Translations under genes and position numbers: made by a program | Notes under the pieces: generated by a model | Told to the model about the DNA's origin: nothing | The model's input: only the letters and a program-made list of their open reading frames with translations | The model's database searches: none | Source of the DNA: Bianquea renquensis | GTDB taxonomy: Bacteria > Bacillota > Clostridia > Lachnospirales > Bianqueaceae | Reading direction: 5' to 3' | Length of the DNA stretch: 64,000 nt | Assembly: GCF_014384895.1 (NCBI RefSeq) | Contig: NZ_JACRSQ010000015.1 | Span: 1 to 64,000, forward strand | Shown: in pieces, positions 35,801 to 43,103 of the stretch | Position numbering within the stretch: position 1 is the first letter of the stretch | Layout of the letters: each line of letters opens with the position of its first letter

Positions 35801-37362
35801 ATAGGCTGGGTGTAGGTCTTTGGATAAATCTCCAGTTCAAACGCGTCTGGACTACCATGCCAGCGGCCACTATCCGATTTCGAATAGATGATTTTGTCTA
35901 AGACGCTTTTGAGTAGACGGTTCTTTTCAGCGGCGGTTTCCAGCTGATCGTAAATTTCTAAAGCATGCTCGATTGCAGGGATAACGTCTTGATGCTGCGT
36001 TTCTTTGAGCTGTTCTTCCTCCAGTTTTCTGGAGTAGAAGGACCGCTCTTTTTTCTTGTCTGCTAATTTCTCAGATAGGACCTTCGAACGCTGTAGAAAT
36101 ACTTCCTTTGTGTAAATTCCCTGTTCTAGCAAGTCATAGAGTGAATCTACCTGCTTTTGCAAGGTTGCCAGGTCGTCCTCTGCCTGGTTCAGTGCAGCGG
36201 TAAACAGTTCAATCTGCGCGCTATTGTTCTGTGGCCTCCCTGCCGTCTGAATATCGACCTCTATGCGCCGGAGCCATCGACTCAGGGACTCCAAAATCCG
36301 AGACTCCACCAGGTCCAAATCAGAGGCGACGGTGGAGCAGCCGCTGAGGGGACACATGAGCGTGTCAGGGCGGGAGGGAAATGGACGGCGGATCATGCGG
36401 CGCCCGCACTGAGAGCAGAAGACCAATCCCGCCAGAGGATTTTGGATGGGCAGGTGGGCGTTAGAGGGAACGTGCGATTGGGTCATGACCTCCTGGGCCT
36501 TGTTCCAGGTTTCCATGGGAATCAGAGCCTCGTGGAGACCATCCGCAAGGATGTAGTCTTTGGCATCTGGACGACTTTTAACCAGTTGCCCTCCGGCCAT
36601 CTTTTTGACCACCTTTCGGCGCTCCCAACAGACCTTTCCGGTGTAGGTGGGATTGCGCAGAATGCGGCGGATGCTGGCCGGAACCCAAGCATCACCGTTC
36701 TGTGGCGGGATATGCATATGGTTGAGTTTGGTCGCGATGACGGCAGGTCCCATGATCTCATTTTCCAGGCCCTCTGTATACCATTGGAAGATCAGTTGGA
36801 TCACTTTGGCTTGATCCGGGTGGGGGAGCAGGGTATAGCCTTTGTCATGGTCCAGCTTTTTTCTCGTATACCCATAGGGAGGCTTGTTTCCCACGTACTT
36901 TCCTTCCCGCACGGAAGCGGCGCGGCCATTTTGGAGACGCCGGTTGATGGTCTTGTATTCACGGCGGCTCATGAAAAGGCCAAACTCGAAGTATTCCTCG
37001 TCGAATTCATTGTTCGGGTCATAGGTCTTCATGGGCGTGATGATCTTGGTATCGGAGAACTTAAAGGTCTGGGCAATGATACCCTGGTCGATGGTATCAC
37101 CGCGGGCCAGACGTTCCACTTCGACCACCAGTACACCGTTCCAGAGTCCTTGTTCTACGTCGGCTAGGAGTTCCTGGACAACCGGACGGGAGGCGATAGT
37201 TTCACCGGAGACGATTTCGGCGTATTCTTTCGTTACGTCCAGGTGAAGGCGCTTGGCTAAGTCGAAGAGAATCTTGCGGTGGCGCTCTAGGGTTTCGCCT
37301 TCGCCGCGGGCTTCCGCTTCGGCGTCAGCGCGGGATTTGCGGAGATAGGTGCAGTAGGGCAT
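35797..37362 (-). CDS. Large serine recombinase (SpoIVCA-like)
   Basis: A 521-residue large serine recombinase. The N-terminal resolvase domain has the catalytic serine in TYLRKSRAD (Ser 10) and VVEVERLARGD. A recombinase domain follows (GYTRKKLDHDKGYTLLPHPDQ; RRILRNPTYTGKVCW). Next come a zinc ribbon with cysteines in VFCSQCGRRM and MCPLSGC, and a coiled-coil region (about 380-490). These enzymes join attP and attB during insertion, and reverse with a directionality factor. The gene lies 28 bases inside the left attachment repeat. AGGAG precedes the ATG. Its likely job is integration and excision of this element in cotJC. Confidence 0.95.
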   Translation of the reverse strand: MPYCTYLRKSRADAEAEARGEGETLERHRKILFDLAKRLHLDVTKEYAEIVSGETIASRPVVQELLADVEQGLWNGVLVVEVERLARGDTIDQGIIAQTFKFSDTKIITPMKTYDPNNEFDEEYFEFGLFMSRREYKTINRRLQNGRAASVREGKYVGNKPPYGYTRKKLDHDKGYTLLPHPDQAKVIQLIFQWYTEGLENEIMGPAVIATKLNHMHIPPQNGDAWVPASIRRILRNPTYTGKVCWERRKVVKKMAGGQLVKSRPDAKDYILADGLHEALIPMETWNKAQEVMTQSHVPSNAHLPIQNPLAGLVFCSQCGRRMIRRPFPSRPDTLMCPLSGCSTVASDLDLVESRILESLSRWLRRIEVDIQTAGRPQNNSAQIELFTAALNQAEDDLATLQKQVDSLYDLLEQGIYTKEVFLQRSKVLSEKLADKKKERSFYSRKLEEEQLKETQHQDVIPAIEHALEIYDQLETAAEKNRLLKSVLDKIIYSKSDSGRWHGSPDAFELEIYPKTYTQPI

Positions 37363-37400
37363 GGTGTCAGCTCCTGGTGATAGATTTTTGCCCTCCTGTA

Positions 37401-37408
37401 AGTGTAGG
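37401..37408 (-). promoter_or_regulatory. Possible sigma-E -10 of the recombinase gene
   Basis: On the minus strand CCTACACT matches seven of eight positions of the sigma-E -10 (CATACAMT), 38 bases before the start codon. The -35 region is poor, and the site overlaps a GCCCTCCT/AGGAGGGC hairpin (37390-37412), so this is tentative. Confidence 0.25.
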
Positions 37409-37419
37409 AGGGCGGCAAA

Positions 37420-37752
37420 TTAATTGAGTAGGCTTTCCAATTGGATTTTTAACGCCGGAAAGTCGTTTTTAGCGGTGAAATATACGTCTTCCATTCTAAG
37501 TGTTTGATATTTGTGTGCGGTCAAGTCTCGCATACCTGCGATTGCTTTCCAAGGGATTTGCGGATAAGCTTCTTTTAAGTCTAAGCTCACACTTTTAATT
37601 AATTCTCCGATGTTGATGACTGTCATTCCAATCGCTCGTTTTAATTTTTCGTCCCGAAGGAACGCGTCTAAATCAGAAGTGCCGAGCATTTCTAGCCCCA
37701 AGTCAATTTCGGAAACGACCTTTTGAATAATAATATAGTCTCTACGCTGCAT
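37420..37752 (-). CDS. hepT: HepT-like HEPN toxin
   Basis: A 110-residue HEPN-domain protein of the DUF86/HepT family. The RNase motif (R-x4-6-H) is seen in MRDLTAHKYQ, with the conserved tyrosine that MntA modifies by AMP addition. HEPN proteins cut RNA. It overlaps the upstream nucleotidyltransferase gene by 11 bases, the standard toxin-antitoxin arrangement (antitoxin first). Confidence 0.9.
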   Translation of the reverse strand: MQRRDYIIIQKVVSEIDLGLEMLGTSDLDAFLRDEKLKRAIGMTVINIGELIKSVSLDLKEAYPQIPWKAIAGMRDLTAHKYQTLRMEDVYFTAKNDFPALKIQLESLLN

Positions 37753-38023
37753 AGATTTCTACCTCTTCGGATACTTCTAACAGATCAGTTTCTTGTAAGG
37801 GTCCATGTATGACGTCTACATTCAGCTGTAGTATCTCTTCAAGACGAAGCTGAATTGAAGATAAAGTGAGAAGAGATACAGGGGCGGAAAATTCAAAGAT
37901 TAAATCGACATCACTATCGTTCCGATTTTGGCCGGTCGCGCGGGAGCCAAACAGAATAACCCTGTCAATAGGGTAATCTGGTATCAATGTTAAAACAGCA
38001 TCTCGAATTGTATTCACTGTCAT
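37742..38023 (-). CDS. mntA: MntA-like nucleotidyltransferase antitoxin
   Basis: A 93-residue minimal nucleotidyltransferase. The motif GSRATGQNRNDSDVDLIFEF gives the GSxAxG and the two metal-binding aspartates DxD. MNT proteins neutralise HepT by AMPylating its tyrosine. A good ribosome site (AGGAGG-like) precedes the ATG. In an excisable element the pair would select against loss of the element in vegetative cells; this role is inferred. Confidence 0.9.
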   Translation of the reverse strand: MTVNTIRDAVLTLIPDYPIDRVILFGSRATGQNRNDSDVDLIFEFSAPVSLLTLSSIQLRLEEILQLNVDVIHGPLQETDLLEVSEEVEIYAA

Positions 38024-38281
38024 GATTGTGGACCTCCTTATCTCTCGTTCTCGATTGGTTCATGAATCTGTCCTTTGCCAGCCTTCAGATCAGCGATGGA
38101 TTTCCGCAAATGCGCTTGCTATTGCCATAGTATCATCTCGTCTTGTACATCCATTATAGCAGTTAATACTAAAGATTATCAATATAATGTATGTGCAAAG
38201 ATAAAGCTTTTTATGACAATGTAAGCGCTACATGCTGGCTTATTATTTATTTTCACTTGTGCCCCAAGAAAGGAACGATAT

Positions 38282-38668
38282 CTACATCAGCTCATCGAAG
38301 TGTCGTCGATATCGCTTGGGGATGGTTACGTCAACAAAGTATCCAATTTCAGAAAGCAATTCTGTAATTAAAGCGAAGCCGTCCTTATAAAAAGCGGCGA
38401 TTCTCCTTCGCTTATCTGGAATCTGTTTATAATCGCTGGGACAGATGAATGTCCAGTCTGCGCCTTCCTTATTGATAACGATTCGAAAAACTTCATCGAT
38501 GTTGGCAGGAAGACCGGACTTTTTGATTAGAATATGGTGTTCCACCGCGTCATCAATGGGAGCAATTGCTGCGGCCGCACCGTCAAAGGATATGATGGCC
38601 AGTAGGGGGTCGTCCTGTTGCATAGCTGATTTGACAATGTCTTCGGTGGGGTAGTACGTTATATTCAT
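38282..38668 (-). CDS. Hypothetical protein in the element
   Basis: I do not recognise this 128-residue protein. It has no signal peptide or membrane span. An N-terminal half with FDGAAAAIAPIDDAVEHHILIKKSGLP suggests a mixed alpha/beta fold, and the C-terminus is basic (PKRYRRHFDEL). AGGAGG 11 bases before the ATG supports translation. It lies between the XRE regulator and the HepT/MntA pair on the same strand and may be co-transcribed with the regulator. Confidence 0.6.
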   Translation of the reverse strand: MNITYYPTEDIVKSAMQQDDPLLAIISFDGAAAAIAPIDDAVEHHILIKKSGLPANIDEVFRIVINKEGADWTFICPSDYKQIPDKRRRIAAFYKDGFALITELLSEIGYFVDVTIPKRYRRHFDELM

Positions 38669-38725
38669 CCTTGTAATAGCCTCCTAGTGGCAATTTCTTC
38701 ATGTTTGTACATTCGATCACGTCCT

Positions 38726-39259
38726 TTATTTGCTATTTGTTTTTTGTCGCAGTTTATCTGCCAAAGCTTCTGCCGCGTCGATTTGCTTGGTTGATTGTAG
38801 TTGTCCAGCGCTGGCATGGGTGGCGAATGCGTCTACTTGTGGAGTGGGGATGGAATGAAAGCCCTTGGGAACTTCGGACTCCGCTTTGATATCGCGGAGG
38901 ACGATGAGGTCCTTCTCATCCTTATTACAGCGTTCGTATTCGTTATCTAATATTGTATCGACATTCTTTTTGCCGTACTCGTCTAGGGTGCGGTATTTTT
39001 TTATGTGTTTTTCCTCAGTAAGAGAATATTTTATTGTAGAGACAGGCTGTTTTTCTTCTATTTTCCCGTTCGAAAGGCTATCTGCGTCTATCTGTAGCGC
39101 GTGGCAAATTCTAAGAACAGTAGAAACAGCAGTACCGGAAACACCGCGCTTTAACATGGTATCAATCGTTGAATAGGGGATGTTTAACTCAAGGGCGAAA
39201 GCACGAATACTTTTATAATGTTTTAATATTAAAGTTTTTAAATCTTGCTCAACAGACAC
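38726..39259 (-). CDS. XRE-family (Cro/CI-type) repressor
   Basis: A 177-residue protein with an N-terminal helix-turn-helix (YKSIRAFALELNIPYSTIDTML then GTAVSTVLRICHALQIDADSL), as in phage CI-type repressors. The C-terminal half contains YRTLDEYGKKNVDTILDNEYER, common in repressors of integrative elements. I chose the GTG at 39259, which has AAGGAGGTG upstream, over a longer frame. It probably keeps the element quiescent. Divergent from the small protein gene at 39552. Confidence 0.85.
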   Translation of the reverse strand: MSVEQDLKTLILKHYKSIRAFALELNIPYSTIDTMLKRGVSGTAVSTVLRICHALQIDADSLSNGKIEEKQPVSTIKYSLTEEKHIKKYRTLDEYGKKNVDTILDNEYERCNKDEKDLIVLRDIKAESEVPKGFHSIPTPQVDAFATHASAGQLQSTKQIDAAEALADKLRQKTNSK

Positions 39260-39551
39260 GCGCCGCACCTCCTTTTCATGAATGCAATCTAAGAATATCA
39301 CATTACCTTTTGAAATGCAACAGAATTTACGGAATATCAAAAATATATTGCAAAAATCTATAAAAACAAACGATAAAACGGATATGGTGCGCGTTGGCAT
39401 TCTAAGGTCACGCATTACCCGGACTACTTCCTAAAAGAGAGGGACGACATATGAAAATTCAATGACAGATACAAAATAGCACATCGCGGAAGAATCGTCA
39501 AGGCATAGGACAATCTACAATCAACATACCATCCAATAGGAGGTGATCGAC

Positions 39552-39737
39552 ATGGTAAAAGAAACAATAAAGATCGGGAATACGGTGGTCAAAATCAATA
39601 CGGAGTTTGATGAAGTTCGAACACCAGAACAGTTGGCGGAAGAGCGGCGCAAGATGGAGCAAACCTTTAGCACCATTCTATCCCAAAAATATGGGATGGA
39701 TATTACATGTACGTTTCGAAAGGCTCCGGTATCATAG
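39552..39737 (+). CDS. Small protein, possible directionality factor
   Basis: A 61-residue charged protein (MVKETIKIGNTVVKINTEF...ERRKMEQTFSTILSQKYGMD) of no family I recognise. It has a perfect ribosome binding site, AGGAGGTGATC, 8 bases from the ATG, so it is meant to be translated well. It is the only intact plus-strand gene inside the element and is divergent from the repressor. Size, position and regulation would suit a recombination directionality factor for the serine recombinase, but nothing in the sequence proves this. Confidence 0.6.
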   Translation: MVKETIKIGNTVVKINTEFDEVRTPEQLAEERRKMEQTFSTILSQKYGMDITCTFRKAPVS

Positions 39738-39762
39738 ACGACCCTGTAGCAAACTAAAGAAG

Positions 39763-39784
39763 AAGGACGGCAAAAGCCGTCTTT
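39763..39784 (+). terminator. Terminator-like hairpin after the small gene
   Basis: AAGGACGGC, loop AAAA, GCCGTCTTT; a short stem with only three Ts after it, 26 bases past the small gene's stop. Confidence 0.45.
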
Positions 39785-39849
39785 CAAAGAATCTAAAGAG
39801 GACAAGCATCAATTCAAGAGCTACAAGAGACCACTCAATTTTCTTTCCG

Positions 39850-39987
39850 TGTTTCGGTATGGAGGCCGCAGTGCGCAAGTATCAGGCGGATCATGGATTG
39901 ACGGTGGATGGTATGGCTGGGCGGAGACGCAGGTTAGCTTGTTTCGATAGCAAAAAGGGACCTCCGATTTGGAGACCTTATAGATAG
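39850..39987 (+). pseudogene. Peptidoglycan-binding domain remnant
   Basis: The stretch AAVRKYQADHGLTVDGMAG is the core of a PG_binding_1 domain found at the end of phage lysins and wall hydrolases. It is not preceded by a catalytic domain and soon runs out of homology, so it is a fragment of a lost gene, probably from a prophage ancestor of the element. Confidence 0.45.
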
Positions 39988-39993
39988 AACGAT

Positions 39994-40036
39994 GAGGGTG
40001 TCCCAAAAGTCATGAAATGACTTGAGGGATACCCTC
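39994..40036 (+). repeat. Inverted repeat at left edge of IS remnant
   Basis: Outer arms GAGGGTGTCCC (39994-40004) and GGGATACCCTC (40026-40036) pair with one mismatch; inner arms AAGTCAT and ATGACTT (40007-40023) pair perfectly. It probably marks the left end of the IS1182-type element. Confidence 0.6.
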
Positions 40037-40108
40037 TTCATTTCAAAAAAATAGAGAACGGTTACCACGCCGCTCTCCATTTTCCCTTATTACATGGTAT
40101 AATAAGGT

Positions 40109-40800
40109 ATGCTCACATTTAAAGATTATACCATGGATCAGTTACAATTACCACTATCTTTTGAAGATCTCATACCTGAAAATCACATGGTGCGGGTTGT
40201 AAATACCATCGTGGACAGTCTGGAGCTGTCTCCACTCTACAACAGATACAAACAGGGTGGAATAAGTCTGTTCGGAATTATGACCAGAAGCTGGATGAAA
40301 AAATCAAAAACCACCTCCAGGAGATTGACCGGATCGTTGCGGAAGAAAACCATATCTATTTGGAAGAAGATTTAGGGGAAAAGGGTGAAAACACCCGGAT
40401 CACAGCCGAACAGGTGGCCGCTGTTGTGGAAAGCATTGACAAGAAGCTGGAAGAGAATCCCAAAGACAAGGTACTAAAGAAAACAGCCAGGGAATTTCAA
40501 AAGGATATCCTGCCGAGAAAGCAGAAATACGAAATGGCCCTGGAAATCTTTGAAGGAAGGAACAGCTATTCCAAAACAGATCATGACGCTACCTTTATGC
40601 GAATGAAAGAAGACGCCATGTTAAACGGGCAGCTCAAACCAGGCTACAACATACAGGTTGGAACAGAGAACCGATATCGTAGGCTTTACCATTCATCCCA
40701 ATCCCACGGACTGGGCTTGACAAAAAAAGGCCGCCCTTTCGGACGGTTGCGCGTTCTGAATTTGCATATTCTGAGCTTATGTATTATACTGATTTGGTAG
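40109..40800 (+). pseudogene. IS1182-family transposase remnant
   Basis: The start (YTMDQLQLPLSFEDLIPENHMVRVV) and the middle (KTDHDATFMRMKEDAMLNGQLKPGYNIQVGTEN) of an IS1182-type transposase are both present. They are in different reading frames: a deletion and frameshift near 40262 fuse the N-terminal domain to the middle. The catalytic C-terminal part is lost after about 40680. A TATAAT lies just before the ATG. Inactive. Confidence 0.85.
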
Positions 40801-41092
40801 TCACACGCTAGTGACAAACTATTCTGTAACATGCTGTTTATGCGGATTTAAAAAGATAAACATACTAAAGCAATAGGCCCTACATCATCTGAATAATGTC
40901 TCTCATGTAGAGGCAGCATTTTGTCATTCACTTTGAGTGGATGTTTTCTTTGTTTCATACTAAATTATCTTCCGACAAGTAAAAAACAAGACCTAGCCAA
41001 AGCGGATACCAGGGAAGATAAATCGATACAAGATACTGACTGTATCGCAGGGAATTTCCAATTCATATCATCACTCCTTCGTGTATAGTATA

Positions 41093-42184
41093 TCATAATT
41101 TTGACTCAACATCAAGAATAAATTGATCTAAATATTCATCAATTATATTTTTTGCGCGCCGCAAATAAATCGGATTTATGCAATAATAGATTTCGGAACC
41201 TTTTTTTCGTATCTTTAAAATCACTAACTCGGCATATAAATCCTCAATGTATCTCGAAATTGATGTTCTGGCCAAGTTTAGGCTCCGTCCTAATTGAGAC
41301 ACCGTCATATCCTTTTCGCGCAGTTTTGTTAGAATCTCAAGCTTAACTCGATGACCTAAGGATTCCATAACGGTTGATACGGACATAGAACTGTAGTCAA
41401 CTATTTGAGATAGAACCGAACAACAATCATATCCCAAAAGGAATGCATGTTTATTTTTATCTGCACTTCTTTGTCGTACAATTAGATATTTATTAAGTAA
41501 GCTCACAGAATAGGTCTGGGATTCAAAATGGACGAGATCATCCATTCTATCAGGCCAACATTTCCTGACCATTACTTGATTATCTTCCGAAATAAAATCT
41601 TGAACAACTTGAATCTTATTTTTTTGTGTGCTATGAAATGCCTCAATAAACGGCTTCAACTGGTTGAGATACGTGACTAAACTATTGATGACTTCGTTAA
41701 AATGGTAAAACATATAGGTAAACTGTTCAATATCGATTCGCTTGCTAAGGAGAGCTAATGCCTTGCCAATACTTTCACCGTCGCGTCGCAGAACCTCATC
41801 AAGGGACAGCTGTTCGAGAAAATCCGATAAATAATAGGAATACACAAATCGTTTAAACGATGCCTTATCGGACAGCTTAGCAAGGAAAGAATCTATGGTA
41901 TCATGAAAGAAATCAAAGGCATCTTGTAAAAATTCAGTCATTACACATGGTCTATCATTATAAAAACAAAAAAAGGGAAAAAGCTGAGGTGGAGGATCTA
42001 GATGATTTCTCGCTCTCCTAAGCGTATCATAATTTATAAAAAATGCATCTCGGTCATAATAAAAGCCATAATCTTTAAGTTCTATGTACTTTCTATTGAA
42101 ATAGATGAGATTGTAATAGATCATATCATAGAAAATACCAACGGATTCATTTATATGCAATACTATCCACTCCAATCCACACAA
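41093..42184 (-). CDS. ArsR-like winged-helix regulator at right end
   Basis: A 363-residue protein. The C-terminal third is an ArsR-type winged helix (SLGHRVKLEILTKLREKDMTVSQLGRSLNLARTSISRYIEDL; then IRKKGSEIYYCINP). The first 250 residues are helical, rich in aromatic residues, and unfamiliar. AT-rich and different in base use from the flanking chromosome. The first ATG is used for the coordinates, but no clear ribosome site is seen there and a later start is possible. It is the last gene before the right attachment repeat and may regulate the element. Confidence 0.7.
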   Translation of the reverse strand: MCGLEWIVLHINESVGIFYDMIYYNLIYFNRKYIELKDYGFYYDRDAFFINYDTLRRARNHLDPPPQLFPFFCFYNDRPCVMTEFLQDAFDFFHDTIDSFLAKLSDKASFKRFVYSYYLSDFLEQLSLDEVLRRDGESIGKALALLSKRIDIEQFTYMFYHFNEVINSLVTYLNQLKPFIEAFHSTQKNKIQVVQDFISEDNQVMVRKCWPDRMDDLVHFESQTYSVSLLNKYLIVRQRSADKNKHAFLLGYDCCSVLSQIVDYSSMSVSTVMESLGHRVKLEILTKLREKDMTVSQLGRSLNLARTSISRYIEDLYAELVILKIRKKGSEIYYCINPIYLRRAKNIIDEYLDQFILDVESKL

Positions 42185-42324
42185 TATGTCTTAAGATTAC
42201 CACAAACATGTGAATGATGCAAGAGAATTTACAAATTTTCTAGTAAATTGGAAAACGAAAAGCACAGTGGCAACATACGAAGAGATTTGAAAGTAAAAAA
42301 ATGATTGATAAGGTAAATGCGCTA

Positions 42325-42337
42325 AAGAATTAGCGCA
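42325..42337 (+). repeat. Right attachment core of the cotJC element
   Basis: AAGAATTAGCGCA, identical to 35757-35769. Here it lies inside a larger inverted repeat, TGCGCTAA-AGAA-TTAGCGCA (42318-42337), which the left copy lacks. Confidence 0.93.
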
Positions 42338-42338
42338 C

Positions 42339-42707
42339 GTTGAGATGATTTCCACGATGATGTATCAGCTAATGCAGGATGCAACGATAGACGAAATCAT
42401 AGCCGCGGGGTTAGGTGGCTACTATACACAACATGGTAGAGCGGTGTTCCCGGCGGATGCCAATGGAGTCCCCTTTACGTCGGCATATTTCCAGTCCATG
42501 GATGATCCGGTGACCAACTTGCATGAAGATATGGCAGCAGAACAAAAGGCGCGAACCACTTACGAACATCTGATGAACCTGACGGATGACTGCGATGTAA
42601 TTGATCCTCTCCGTTTTTTGCGTCAGCGCGAGGTCGTTCATTTTCAGAGATTTGGTGAAGCGCTGGATGATGTGAATTTTCATAAGAGCATAAAAAAATG
42701 CTATTAG
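42339..42707 (+). CDS. cotJC: CotJC 3' part, downstream of the element
   Basis: From codon GTT (42339) to the stop this encodes the C-terminal 122 residues of CotJC: VEMISTMMYQ, GGYYTQHGRAVFPAD, LHEDMAAEQKARTTYEHL and RQREVVHFQRFGEAL. It supplies the last two manganese ligands, which become Glu136 and His169 of the rejoined protein, spaced 33 residues as in characterised manganese catalases. The ATG at 42345 has no ribosome site, so the fragment is not expected to be translated alone. It is followed by a strong terminator, which becomes the end of the cotJ operon after excision. Confidence 0.95.
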   Translation, partial: VEMISTMMYQLMQDATIDEIIAAGLGGYYTQHGRAVFPADANGVPFTSAYFQSMDDPVTNLHEDMAAEQKARTTYEHLMNLTDDCDVIDPLRFLRQREVVHFQRFGEALDDVNFHKSIKKCY

Positions 42708-42770
42708 TGATCATATCGCAATCTCAAGATAAGTCCTGAGCTGGCGTTGCCACAGATTCATTTCAATGAC

Positions 42771-42826
42771 GTGCTCCATTTCAAGCGGACGGTTCGCCGT
42801 CTGCTTTAGATGGAGCATGTTTTTAT
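42771..42826 (+). terminator. Terminator of the cotJ operon
   Basis: A long stem (arms 42771-42792 and 42797-42818, with small mismatches) capped by TTCG and followed by a T run. It lies after the 3' part of cotJC. Confidence 0.85.
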
Positions 42827-42966
42827 TCAAACGGGCTGTGGTTGGCGATCTCATCATTCTGTTCCCAATCTGGAAATAACAAGAAAATAGTGTCAAGTGA
42901 ACGGATCCCTTGTTATCACGTAGAAAAGCAGGATACTATACGGGATTGCTCCAATTTTTTGGCTTT

Positions 42967-42995
42967 TTGACACAAATGAATTAAACTATTTATAT
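42967..42995 (+). promoter_or_regulatory. Putative promoter of the adhesin gene
   Basis: TTGACA (42967-42972) and TTATAT (42990-42995) are 17 bases apart in an AT-rich stretch, 109 bases before the adhesin start. Confidence 0.5.
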
Positions 42996-43103
42996 GAAAG
43001 AAGAACAAAACGAAATGGATAAAATCGAGATACACGGCTAAGATGCGGTACAATAAAACTGTAAGGCGATGCAGGAAAATAAACAAAAGAGGGAGGCGAC
43101 CGA

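Larger units (their letters stand above)
35757..42337. mobile_element. Skin-like intervening element in cotJC
   Basis: A 6568-bp insertion bounded by identical 13-bp direct repeats. It carries a large serine recombinase beside the left end, convergent with the host gene. A HepT/MntA pair, an unknown protein, an XRE repressor, a 61-residue small protein, decayed prophage and IS remnants, and a winged-helix protein follow. Its A+T content appears higher than that of the flanks, most obviously at its right end. Excision at the repeats would recreate cotJC in frame. The arrangement matches the skin element of sigK, with spoIVCA adjacent to and opposing the N-terminal half of the host gene. Whether excision happens during sporulation is inference. 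Confidence 0.93.

Noticed and set aside
36157..37167. A 336-codon plus-strand open frame opposite the recombinase
   Set aside because: It is the antisense of a well-conserved serine recombinase and its translation shows no family resemblance.
37390..37412. Hairpin upstream of the recombinase as a terminator of the HepT/MntA transcript
   Set aside because: On the minus strand the stem is followed by an A run, not a T run, so it does not look like an intrinsic terminator.
42345..42707. Calling the 3' cotJC part an independent ferritin-like gene
   Set aside because: It has no ribosome binding site, lacks the first half of the four-helix metal site, and continues the cotJC frame across the repeat.
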